Source of the DNA: an uncultured Eubacteriales bacterium
GTDB taxonomy: Bacteria; Bacillota; Clostridia; Christensenellales; Aristaeellaceae
Assembly: GCA_902790175.1 (NCBI GenBank)
Contig: CADAQZ010000002.1
Location: 102,156 to 166,155 of the forward strand
Reading direction: 5' to 3'
Length of the DNA: 64,000 bases
Shown: positions 39,239-46,712 of the stretch, in pieces
Layout of the letters: each line of letters starts with the position of its first letter
Numbering within the stretch: the stretch's first letter is position 1
The notes under the pieces: generated by a model
Seen by the model: the letters and a program-made list of their open reading frames with translations, nothing else
Told to the model about the DNA's origin: nothing
The model's database searches: none
Made by a program: the position numbers and the translations under genes

Positions 39239-42163
39239 TCATTCCTCGGGCTGCATGTTGCGCACGAACGCATCTTCAAAGTCCGAGGGATGCAGCGGGC
39301 GGGAGAAGTAGTAGCCCTGCACCAGCGAACACCCCAGGTCCCTCAGCAGCTTGATCTGTTCCTCGGTCTCCACGCCCTCTGCCACGACGGGGATCTTCAG
39401 GTTCCGCGCGATGTCGAGGATCAGCGCCACCAGCTGGATGTCCTTCTCGTCGTGTTCGATGTTGCGGATGAAGGCCCGGTCCATCTTCAGCACGTCGATC
39501 GGCATGGCGGAGAGCATGTTCAGCGAGGAATAGCCAGTGCCGAAGTCGTCCATTTCCACTTCATAGCCCCTGCGGCGCAGGCCCTCCACGACCTGAATCA
39601 CCTGGTCGGCGTTCTCCGTGTAGGCAGACTCCGTCACCTCCAGCTTGAGGGCGTCGTGCCGCAGGCCGTTGAAGCGGAGGATCTCGTCGAGCGTGTCCGC
39701 CAGCGTCGGGTCAAACACGTCCACGCGCGACAGGTTCACCGAGATCGGGATCGTCACGCCGTACTGGTCGCGCCAGCGCACGATCTGCCGCGCGGCCTCG
39801 GTCCAGACGTACTTGTCCACGATGCCGATCTGGCCGTTGCGCTCGAACAGCGGGATGAAGTCGTCCGGGGGGATCATGCCCAGCTCCGGATGTTGCCAGC
39901 GGATCAGCGCCTCGGCGCTCACCAGCTTCGGCGGGTCGCACTGGATGTCGTACTTGGGCTGATAGTACACCTCGAACTCGTACTTCTCCACCGCGCGGCG
40001 CAGATCGTTCAGCAGGCGCTGCTCGTACATCTCGAGCTCGTGCACCTTCTCGTCAAACACGATCAGGTGCTCCTTGTAGTGGCCGCGCGCCATGCTGCAC
40101 GCCGTGCGCGCCCGGTCGAACATCTGCACGGGCTCGATGTTCGCCTGCCCGGGCATCACGCCCATGCGCAGGCGGATGCTGGTGTTCGGCGCGAGGTTGT
40201 TGAGCTTCTCCTGCAGGCGGTCGAACAGCTGCTGGTAGCCCTCGGTGTGAGGACAGTAGATATCGAAGCGGTCCGCCTCGAAGCGCCCGGCGATGCCTCC
40301 CCTCTCTGTGGAGACGGCGCGGATCTCGCTGCCGAGCGCGCGCAGCACATGGTCGCCGAAGTCGCGGCCGTTCAGCGCGTTCACGGAGTGGAACTGCTCG
40401 ATGTTCATCACGATGGCGTCCATCGGCTTGTCCGGATGCTCGCGGTAGAGGCGCTCGGCGTACTGGAGGAAGAAGTCGCGGTTGTACAGGCCGGTCAGGT
40501 CGTCGGTCTCGGTGGCCAGGATCAGCCGCCTGGCCTTCCTCTCGGAGCGCATGCTGCGCACCATCAGCGCCAGGATCACCAGCATCACGGCGGCGAGCGC
40601 GGCGATCACGGCGGTCAGGTTGTCCTTGATGAAGTCCGTCAGCGTGTACTTCGCGTCCTCGGCGATGTAATAGGAGAGCGCGGAGTTCACGGTGGCGTCC
40701 GGGATCATGCCCGTGGCCTTCGCCAGGATCGAATACAGCTGCGTCTGGCCCTTGCGCACGGCCAGGCAGTAGTCGATCTCCACGCCCGTGGTGAACGTCG
40801 TCAGGTGATACTGCTCGCAGAGCCTGGCGATGTTGTTGAAGCGGTAGTTGCTGATCAGCACGCAGTCCGCCACGCCGTCGGACACGGCCTTCAGGCAGTC
40901 CGCCGTGGTCGGGAAGTACACCTTCCGCCAGCCGGGGAAGTTGTCCATCAGGAAGGCGTCGTAGTTTTTGTTGCCCTCGTTGACGGCGACGATCACGTGC
41001 TCGCGGTTGGATATGATGCTCTGGCCCGTCGCGTGCACCACGGCGAAGATGTCCGTGCTGATCATCGGCGGCGTCATCACCAGGTTCATCACCTCGCCGT
41101 CGTAGGCGCTGAGGTTGGCCGGGAAGACGCAGTCCACCTCTCCCCGCTCCAGCGCCTCCAGCGCCGCCGCCACGGTGGGATAGGCCGTCGCCTCGAAGTC
41201 CAGGCGCGCGTTCGCGGTGCACTCGGAGGCGAAGGCCAGGTAGTCCTTCAGGATGCCCGTCAATTCGCCGGTCTCCTCATCGGCGGCGCAGAAGGCGAGG
41301 TAGTTGTCCTGGTAGCCGACGCGGATGGGGCCGTGATCGGCCAGCCAGTTCACCTCGTCCTGGTTGAGAAACGCGTTCGCGCCGATCCGCTTGATGTGCT
41401 TTTCGTACATCCGCTGGTTGTAGTAGCGGTTCTCCTCCTGAATGCGGCTCATCGCGCCGTTCAGCTCGCTGAGCAGGTCCGGGCGGCTCTTGGAGATGGC
41501 GAAGAAGAAGTCAGAGCCGCCGATCTTGCACAGCGGCACGGCGCGATCGGGATGGACGAAGGTATCCACGGTGACGTAGCCGTCCAGCTCCCCGTCCGCG
41601 ACCTTGTCGAGGGATTCGTCCTCGCCGGAGGTCACCTCGACGATCTGCGAATTGACCCCGTTGCGCTGCGCCCATTCGGCGTAGAAGATCGACTGGATGC
41701 TGTCCTTGTTCACGCCGATCCGCTTGCCATTCAGCGTGGCGTAATCCGACGGGCTGATGTCCCGGTTGTCCGGCGCGATGAACAGGTAGTACTCCTCCGT
41801 GCCCATCGGCAGGTTGGAAAAGAGCATGTGTTCCTCGCGCTCGGGCGTGTAGGACACGTCGCTCATCAGGTCGATCTCGCCGTCCTCCAGCATCTGCAAC
41901 AGGTCCGGCCAGCTTCCCTCGACGTATTCAAAGGTCCAGCCGGTGTAGGCGGCGATCTTCATCTGGTACTCATAGGCATAGCCGGAGCGCCGCCCGGCCG
42001 CATCCCGCGTATTGAACGAGGATTCGTACCAGCCGACGCGCACGACCTTCTCCTCCGCCTGCGCGCATGCCACGAGCGGGCACAGCAGCGCCGCGAGCAG
42101 GGCCAGGCACAGCGCCAGCGCCGCGCAGCGCTTCAGGCGGACGGTCGCAGTTTGATGGATCAT
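39239..42163 (-). CDS. c-di-GMP phosphodiesterase with two SBP_bac_3 sensors (SBP-SBP-TM-GGDEF-EAL)
   Basis: Start ATG at 42161-42163 follows TTGGAGG, giving 974 residues. A signal sequence ends at 'PLVAC'. Two extracytoplasmic solute-binding family 3 domains follow (about 38-270 with 'VVRVGWYESSFN', and 295-520 with 'PIRVGYQDNYLAF'), then one membrane helix near 540-560. The GGDEF domain is degenerate: the signature reads 'GRFEADRFDIYC'. The EAL domain is intact, with 'AEALIRW', 'VNLSR', 'EVTESAY', 'MDDFGTGYSSL', 'LKMDRAF' and 'AEGVET'. It should hydrolyse c-di-GMP in response to small solutes such as amino acids. Confidence 0.92.
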   Translation of the reverse strand: MIHQTATVRLKRCAALALCLALLAALLCPLVACAQAEEKVVRVGWYESSFNTRDAAGRRSGYAYEYQMKIAAYTGWTFEYVEGSWPDLLQMLEDGEIDLMSDVSYTPEREEHMLFSNLPMGTEEYYLFIAPDNRDISPSDYATLNGKRIGVNKDSIQSIFYAEWAQRNGVNSQIVEVTSGEDESLDKVADGELDGYVTVDTFVHPDRAVPLCKIGGSDFFFAISKSRPDLLSELNGAMSRIQEENRYYNQRMYEKHIKRIGANAFLNQDEVNWLADHGPIRVGYQDNYLAFCAADEETGELTGILKDYLAFASECTANARLDFEATAYPTVAAALEALERGEVDCVFPANLSAYDGEVMNLVMTPPMISTDIFAVVHATGQSIISNREHVIVAVNEGNKNYDAFLMDNFPGWRKVYFPTTADCLKAVSDGVADCVLISNYRFNNIARLCEQYHLTTFTTGVEIDYCLAVRKGQTQLYSILAKATGMIPDATVNSALSYYIAEDAKYTLTDFIKDNLTAVIAALAAVMLVILALMVRSMRSERKARRLILATETDDLTGLYNRDFFLQYAERLYREHPDKPMDAIVMNIEQFHSVNALNGRDFGDHVLRALGSEIRAVSTERGGIAGRFEADRFDIYCPHTEGYQQLFDRLQEKLNNLAPNTSIRLRMGVMPGQANIEPVQMFDRARTACSMARGHYKEHLIVFDEKVHELEMYEQRLLNDLRRAVEKYEFEVYYQPKYDIQCDPPKLVSAEALIRWQHPELGMIPPDDFIPLFERNGQIGIVDKYVWTEAARQIVRWRDQYGVTIPISVNLSRVDVFDPTLADTLDEILRFNGLRHDALKLEVTESAYTENADQVIQVVEGLRRRGYEVEMDDFGTGYSSLNMLSAMPIDVLKMDRAFIRNIEHDEKDIQLVALILDIARNLKIPVVAEGVETEEQIKLLRDLGCSLVQGYYFSRPLHPSDFEDAFVRNMQPEE

Positions 42164-42238
42164 GTTGGCCTCCAAGTCTGCGCACGATTGTATTGCGACG
42201 AACGTCGTAAAATATCGGAATTTACATTCCACGCCCTA

Positions 42239-44206
42239 TTATAACACAGACTGTAAAAATTTTCCACCATTTAACAAAATTAGTGGCACGATTCCCTCCA
42301 AAAGCGAGCCGCCCGCCCATGGCATCAGCACGAGCCAAGTGCTCGCGGGCGTGCCGTCGGGCCACTTCTCCGTCAGGAGCCCCTCGCTGTGGCAGAAGCG
42401 TTCGGACATCCAGCCCACTTTTCCGTAGCCGAACTCGCCGTCAAAGGTGTTGTGGCACTGGCAGCTCCACAGCAGCGTGTCCTCCAGGCGGCCGCGGATG
42501 TAGGCGTCCTCTCGTTTTTCCAGATAGTAGGCCATCTCCGCCAGCACCGTGGAGGACATCGGGTGGATGTGCGGGTTGGTGACGGAGGTGATGCTGCCGC
42601 CGCAGCTGGACCAGCCCACCGTGCTCAGCGGCGGCACCTTGATCGGCGAGTTGTAGCAGAACTTGAACGTGTATTCGTAGTAGAGCGCGTCGCGCAGGTG
42701 GTCGAGCAGCGCGCCGTCGCCGGTCATCTCGTGCAGGTGCCGCGCCGCGCGGATGTAGGCCAGCACGCCCTCGGAATCGACGTTCTTCTCAATGTCCAGC
42801 GGCCCGCCGTAGCCCTCCGCATGCCGGATGTAGGCGTCGTGATACCACGCCTCGCTCTGCAGCATGGCGGGCAGGAAGCGGCGCTCCCCCGTGACGCGAC
42901 AGTACAGCGCCGAGGCCGCCAGGCACCAGGAGCTGCCGAGCGAATCGTACTCCAGGCCCGCGCCCGTCGCCTCGGAGAAGGTATAGGGATACTCGCCGTC
43001 GGCGTTGCGGCTGCGCTCGATGCGCTCCACGACGCGCCCGGCGAACGCGAGCCAGTCCGCGTGCTCCGCGCCGTTCTCGCGTTTCTCCCACTCGTACGCC
43101 TTCAGGATGTAGTAGACGCTCTGGCCGACGAGGTAGCCCGCGTGCCCGGGCGTGTTCTGGTTGTCGTACCACCAGCCGCGGTTGCTCCACTTCCCGCCCT
43201 CCTCCATCAGGAAGGGCAGGCCGCTTTGTTCGTTCATGGAATGGGCGACGATGTGACTTACGCAATCCACCGCCTGCGCGCGCATCGCTTCATCCCCCAG
43301 CAGCTTCGCGGCCATCAGCACTGGCACTGCCGCGGAGAGCCCGTTCGTCCACGTGATCGAGGGCAGCGGCTTGTAGTCGAGCCTGTCCCCCAGGTCCTTC
43401 ACGAAGCACGAGTAGCTGTGGCGCTCTGGCAGCCAGGCGTCGCGGGCGATGGCGGTGGCGATGTCCCGCGCGGCCTCGATGGGCGCGCTGCGGCGGCGCG
43501 GCGGCTCGTGGAACTTCGCGTAGACCCACTTCAACGCGTCGTGCAGGCCGCGCTCGTCCTCCGCGGGCAGGTCGAAGCAATATACGCGCGCGACGACGCG
43601 CTCGCCCTTCTCGAGGGCGAAGCAGTTTTCGCCCAGCGGGGCGCGGGGCCGCGCGTCGCGCGAGTTCATGAAGAACCACGGCGCGTTTTCGTACCCCAGC
43701 GTAGTCCACACCTCGCCGCTCTCGAGCGAGCAGCCGAAGCCTGCATACTGGCCAAACGCCCCGGCCTCGCCGGGCTCCCACGCGACCTGCGCGCCATCCC
43801 TGCGCAGGTAGTACGGAGACGCCGCCAGGCCCGAGAGCCGCCCGTCTTCCCACGCGAAAGCGCACGGATGCGAGAGCCGGTCGCTGCGCGCCATCCACCA
43901 GGGTGAGGCGGGAAAGTCCCCGCTCTCCCGCAGGCGCGGGCAGTTGCAGCGCACCGCCAGCGGAACCTCGCCGCGGTTCGTGCCGTAGATGAAGCCGGGC
44001 AGGAAGAACCGCGGGCGCGCCATGCCGAGGGGCAGCGCCATCCGGATCACGCCCTCGAACGCCTCGTCCGCGGTGATCGTGACGATTGCCTTGCGCGGGT
44101 TCGCGCCGTCTTTGTACTCGATCGCGGCGCGCAGGCCACACGCCTCCGGCGTTACATACGCCTCGGACGCGTCCTTCGCGCGGGCTGTCAAAACCAGATC
44201 CTTCAT
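42239..44206 (-). CDS. Unassigned six-hairpin glycosidase-like protein
   Basis: This 655-residue protein has no signal peptide, so it is probably cytoplasmic. The N-terminal about 230 residues are beta-rich ('VIRMALPLGMARPRFFLPGF'). From about residue 240 helices pair up as in a six-hairpin toroid, with conserved-looking 'YSCFVKDLGDRL', 'SITWTNGLSAAVPVLMAAKL', 'NTPGHAGYLVGQSVYYI', 'YDSLGSSWCLAASALY' and 'HIHPMSSTVLAEMAYYL'. That suggests a glycoside hydrolase or related enzyme acting on imported oligosaccharides. I cannot name the family or the catalytic acid. Confidence 0.65.
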   Translation of the reverse strand: MKDLVLTARAKDASEAYVTPEACGLRAAIEYKDGANPRKAIVTITADEAFEGVIRMALPLGMARPRFFLPGFIYGTNRGEVPLAVRCNCPRLRESGDFPASPWWMARSDRLSHPCAFAWEDGRLSGLAASPYYLRRDGAQVAWEPGEAGAFGQYAGFGCSLESGEVWTTLGYENAPWFFMNSRDARPRAPLGENCFALEKGERVVARVYCFDLPAEDERGLHDALKWVYAKFHEPPRRRSAPIEAARDIATAIARDAWLPERHSYSCFVKDLGDRLDYKPLPSITWTNGLSAAVPVLMAAKLLGDEAMRAQAVDCVSHIVAHSMNEQSGLPFLMEEGGKWSNRGWWYDNQNTPGHAGYLVGQSVYYILKAYEWEKRENGAEHADWLAFAGRVVERIERSRNADGEYPYTFSEATGAGLEYDSLGSSWCLAASALYCRVTGERRFLPAMLQSEAWYHDAYIRHAEGYGGPLDIEKNVDSEGVLAYIRAARHLHEMTGDGALLDHLRDALYYEYTFKFCYNSPIKVPPLSTVGWSSCGGSITSVTNPHIHPMSSTVLAEMAYYLEKREDAYIRGRLEDTLLWSCQCHNTFDGEFGYGKVGWMSERFCHSEGLLTEKWPDGTPASTWLVLMPWAGGSLLEGIVPLILLNGGKFLQSVL

Positions 44207-44321
44207 GCCGTCGCCCTCCCCTGTCGCGCCGCTTCATCCGGCGCGCGTTTGTTGATCGTATTATAGCGCATGCGGTCGAACGCTGTCCAGAACAAAATAC
44301 ACAACCGGCAGATAAGTGACC

Positions 44322-44482
44322 ACGACCTCTTCCGGCGCTGACGCTTCGCTAGGCCCTGCGGGCCGCGCCACCTTCCCCTGAACCGCTCCCTTTGGTCGCT
44401 GGGGAAGGCTTTGGAGAACCGTACGGCATCAAAATGCCTTCCCCTTTAGGGGAAGGTGCCCCGCAGGGGCGGAAGAGGTCGT
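44322..44482. repeat. 161-bp imperfect inverted repeat, MITE-like
   Basis: The ends ACGACCTCTTCCG and CGGAAGAGGTCGT are exact complements, and internal blocks CCACCTTCCCCT and AGGGGAAGGT pair as well, with CCCTGCGGG opposite CCCGCAGGGG. It has no coding capacity and occupies most of the 398 bases between the glycosidase-like gene and the SDR gene. The remaining bases hold the SDR promoter. Confidence 0.7.
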
Positions 44483-44518
44483 CCTCAAAAGCAGATGATG
44501 CCGCCCTGGGTGTTTCGC

Positions 44519-44547
44519 TTGACATCCCGGGGCCGCCGCGGCATAAT
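44519..44547 (+). promoter_or_regulatory. Promoter of the SDR gene
   Basis: TTGACA (44519-44524), a 17-base spacer and CATAAT (44542-44547), about 58 bases upstream of the start codon. Confidence 0.65.
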
Positions 44548-44604
44548 AGTATCATTCAAGAACATTAGCGACGCGAAAAGCGGAAAACGGAGAGAATCAG
44601 AGCG

Positions 44605-45378
44605 ATGGGCAATTACCTGGTGACGGGCGCGAGCGGCGGCATGGGCTCCGCGATCCGCCGGGCGCTGGCCCGGGAGGGCCACGGCGTATGGGGCATCGAC
44701 CGGCGCGAATCGGAGGGCGTGATCGGCGCAGACATCACGAGTTCCGCCGACCTGCAGTCCGCGTTCGAGCGCGTGCGGGCGGAGGCGGGAAGCCTCGACG
44801 GCATCGTTCACGCGGCGGGCGTCTACGACCTCAATTCGCTGGCGGAGATGCCGGAAGCGGACTTCGTCCGCGACTTCGACGTCAACCTGTTCGGCATGTT
44901 CCGGGTCAATCAGGCGTTCCTGCCGCTGCTTCGGCGCGGGCGGATCGTCATTATCTCCAGCGAACTGGCCCCGCTGCACCCGCTGCCCTTCACCGGCGTC
45001 TACGCCGTGACCAAGACGGCGGTGGAACAGTACGCTTCGGCGCTGCGGATGGAATTGCAGCTGCTGGGGCACAAGGTCGTCGTCGTGCGCCCCGGCGCGG
45101 TGCGAACGGACATGCTGCCCGCGTCGACCGGGAAACTGGACGCCTTCTGCGAAAACACCCGGCTGTATCCGTGCAACGCCGCGCGCTTCAAGCGGATCGT
45201 GGGCCGGGTGGAGGCGCGCAACGTCGCACCGGAGAAAATCGCCGACGTGGTTGTCCGGGCGCTGAAGTCGCCCCGGCCCAGGCTCGTGTACTGCGTGAAC
45301 CGCAACCCGATGCTGCTGGCACTGAACGCGCTGCCGGTGCGGGCGCAGCTTTGGATCATCCGAAAGATACTTTCGTGA
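44605..45378 (+). CDS. SDR family oxidoreductase
   Basis: This 257-residue enzyme is a classical short-chain dehydrogenase. It has the NAD(P)-binding 'VTGASGGMG' at 6-14, 'HAAGVYDLNSL' and the active-site 'IISSELAPL' and 'YAVTK' (Ser, Tyr and Lys). The C-terminal 'VKxxA'-like region is followed by a longer segment ('RPRLVYCVNRNPMLLALNAL') seen in family members annotated as acyl-glycerone or ketosphinganine reductases. The substrate is unknown. No signal peptide is present. Confidence 0.9.
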   Translation: MGNYLVTGASGGMGSAIRRALAREGHGVWGIDRRESEGVIGADITSSADLQSAFERVRAEAGSLDGIVHAAGVYDLNSLAEMPEADFVRDFDVNLFGMFRVNQAFLPLLRRGRIVIISSELAPLHPLPFTGVYAVTKTAVEQYASALRMELQLLGHKVVVVRPGAVRTDMLPASTGKLDAFCENTRLYPCNAARFKRIVGRVEARNVAPEKIADVVVRALKSPRPRLVYCVNRNPMLLALNALPVRAQLWIIRKILS

Positions 45379-45390
45379 ATATACACGGGC

Positions 45391-45409
45391 GGGCGCCGCA
45401 TCGGCGCCC
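45391..45409. terminator. GC hairpin after the SDR gene
   Basis: GGGCGCCG-CAT-CGGCGCCC is a perfect 8-base stem 13 bases after the SDR stop. It lacks a T-tract, so its role as a terminator is uncertain. Confidence 0.35.
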
Positions 45410-45450
45410 CTACAGATCGCGTTTGCCATGGCTTCTCTACGCAGCGTAGG

Positions 45451-45479
45451 TTGCCTTCCCGCCCCGCGTCTGCTATGCT
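45451..45479 (+). promoter_or_regulatory. Promoter of the XRE/desulfoferrodoxin gene
   Basis: TTGCCT (45451-45456), a 17-base spacer and TATGCT (45474-45479) lie 22 bases upstream of the start codon. Confidence 0.55.
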
Positions 45480-45501
45480 GATGGCGAAGGAGGAAAAGAC
45501 C

Positions 45502-46086
45502 ATGGACAACTTCGTCACCGGCGCGACGATCAAATCGCTGCGCGAGAAACTGAAAATGACCCAGGCCGAGCTGGCCGGAAAGCTGATGGTCAGCGACAAG
45601 GCCGTCTCCAAGTGGGAGACAGGCCACGGGCTGCCGGACATCGCGCTGCTGGAGCCGCTGGCCAAGGCGCTGGGCGTCTCCGTGCCCGAGCTGCTCTGCG
45701 GGCGGGCCATCGTCAACGCGAACCGCGCCTCGAACCTTATGCGCGGCCGCCTGTACGCCTGCCCCGTGTGCGGCAACGTCACGTTCGCCAAGGGAGAGGC
45801 GATGCTATCCTGCTGCGGCATCCAGCTGCCGCCGCTTTCGCCCGAAACCCCGGACGACGGCCACGCCATCGCCGTCGAGCGCTCGGAGGGCGAGCTTCGC
45901 GTGAGCGTCGCGCACCCGATGGAGAAGGACCACTTCATCGCGTTCATCGCCTATGTGACGATGGACCGCTTCGAGATGAAGGCCCTCTACCCCGAGGGCG
46001 ACGCCGAGGCCCGCTTCTTCATCCGCGGCGGCGGGCAGGTGCTGTGCCACTGCAACCGCCACGGCCTGTTCGGCGTGAGGGTATAG
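45502..46086 (+). CDS. XRE regulator fused to a desulfoferrodoxin-like (superoxide reductase) domain
   Basis: The ATG at 45502 follows GGAGG and gives 194 residues. Residues 8-62 are an XRE helix-turn-helix ('IKSLREKLKMTQAELAGKLM', 'VSDKAVSKWETGHGLP'). Residues 85-194 follow desulfoferrodoxin. C87, C90, C104 and C105 have the CxxC...CC order of the desulforedoxin iron site, and H121, H138, H144, C184 and H187 ('AHPMEKDHF', 'HCNRHGLF') reproduce the four-His, one-Cys ligand set of the superoxide reductase iron. This suggests a transcription factor that senses, or an enzyme that removes, superoxide. I recall the same architecture in other clostridia. DNA targets are unknown. Confidence 0.85.
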   Translation: MDNFVTGATIKSLREKLKMTQAELAGKLMVSDKAVSKWETGHGLPDIALLEPLAKALGVSVPELLCGRAIVNANRASNLMRGRLYACPVCGNVTFAKGEAMLSCCGIQLPPLSPETPDDGHAIAVERSEGELRVSVAHPMEKDHFIAFIAYVTMDRFEMKALYPEGDAEARFFIRGGGQVLCHCNRHGLFGVRV

Positions 46087-46123
46087 AAAAATCGCCCACA
46101 CGGGCGACGAGGGAGGAAAAGAC

Positions 46124-46606
46124 ATGCGCCTGTTCATTGCGATCTGCCTGACCGACGAGATGCGCGCCGCCCTGCGCGACATCCAGGCGCAGATGCGCGC
46201 CCAGCGCGTCTCGGGCAACTACACGCCGCCGGAGAACATGCACCTGACGCTGGCGTTCATCGGGGACTACCCGGACCCCGACGACGTGCCGCTGCCGGCG
46301 TTTGAACCGTTTACGCTGTCGCTGGACGGCTTCGGCAACTTCGGCAGCCTGTGGTGGGCCGGGATCAGGCCGTGCGAGGCGCTGCGCCGCTACGTGCAGA
46401 ACCTGCGGCACGCGCTGGACGCCCAGGGCATCCCGTTTGACCGCAAACGCTTCTCGCCGCACATCACGCTGGTGCGCCAGGCCGAGGGCCGACCCGCGGT
46501 GACCGTGCCGCAAGTGGAGATGGCGGTGGACCACGTCTCGCTGATGCGGTCCGATCGCGGCAGGCACGGCATGATCTACACGGAAATCCGCCGTTCAGAC
46601 GACTGA
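46124..46606 (+). CDS. thpR: RNA 2',3'-cyclic phosphodiesterase (2'-5' RNA ligase family)
   Basis: This 160-residue cytoplasmic protein has the two HxT(S)x motifs of the 2H phosphoesterase superfamily: 'NMHLTLAFIGDY' near residue 40 and 'FSPHITLVRQ' near residue 115. Length and start 'MRLFIAICL' match ThpR. The enzyme opens 2',3'-cyclic phosphates at RNA ends and can join tRNA halves in reverse. A GAGGG site precedes it. The gene's last codons form part of the terminator stem. Confidence 0.92.
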   Translation: MRLFIAICLTDEMRAALRDIQAQMRAQRVSGNYTPPENMHLTLAFIGDYPDPDDVPLPAFEPFTLSLDGFGNFGSLWWAGIRPCEALRRYVQNLRHALDAQGIPFDRKRFSPHITLVRQAEGRPAVTVPQVEMAVDHVSLMRSDRGRHGMIYTEIRRSDD

Positions 46607-46619
46607 CGGCGGATTTTTC
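46585..46619 (+). terminator. Rho-independent terminator of thpR
   Basis: AATCCGCCGT (46585-46594) pairs with ACGGCGGATT (46606-46615), followed by TTTCTT. The stem overlaps the end of the coding sequence. Confidence 0.8.
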
Positions 46620-46620
46620 T

Positions 46621-46693
46621 TGGCTTGTACATGATTAGGAAAACGGAACGTTTTCCGGGTCGGCGGGTTCCGCAGGAACACGCCGACAATCAT
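46621..46693 (+). repeat. REP-like 73-bp element, copy 2
   Basis: This copy differs from 30119-30191 (opposite strand) at two positions and lies directly behind the thpR terminator. As in copy 1, the same strand of the element follows the end of the neighbouring gene. Confidence 0.8.
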
Positions 46694-46712
46694 TATTCTC
46701 TTTTTCGGCAGA

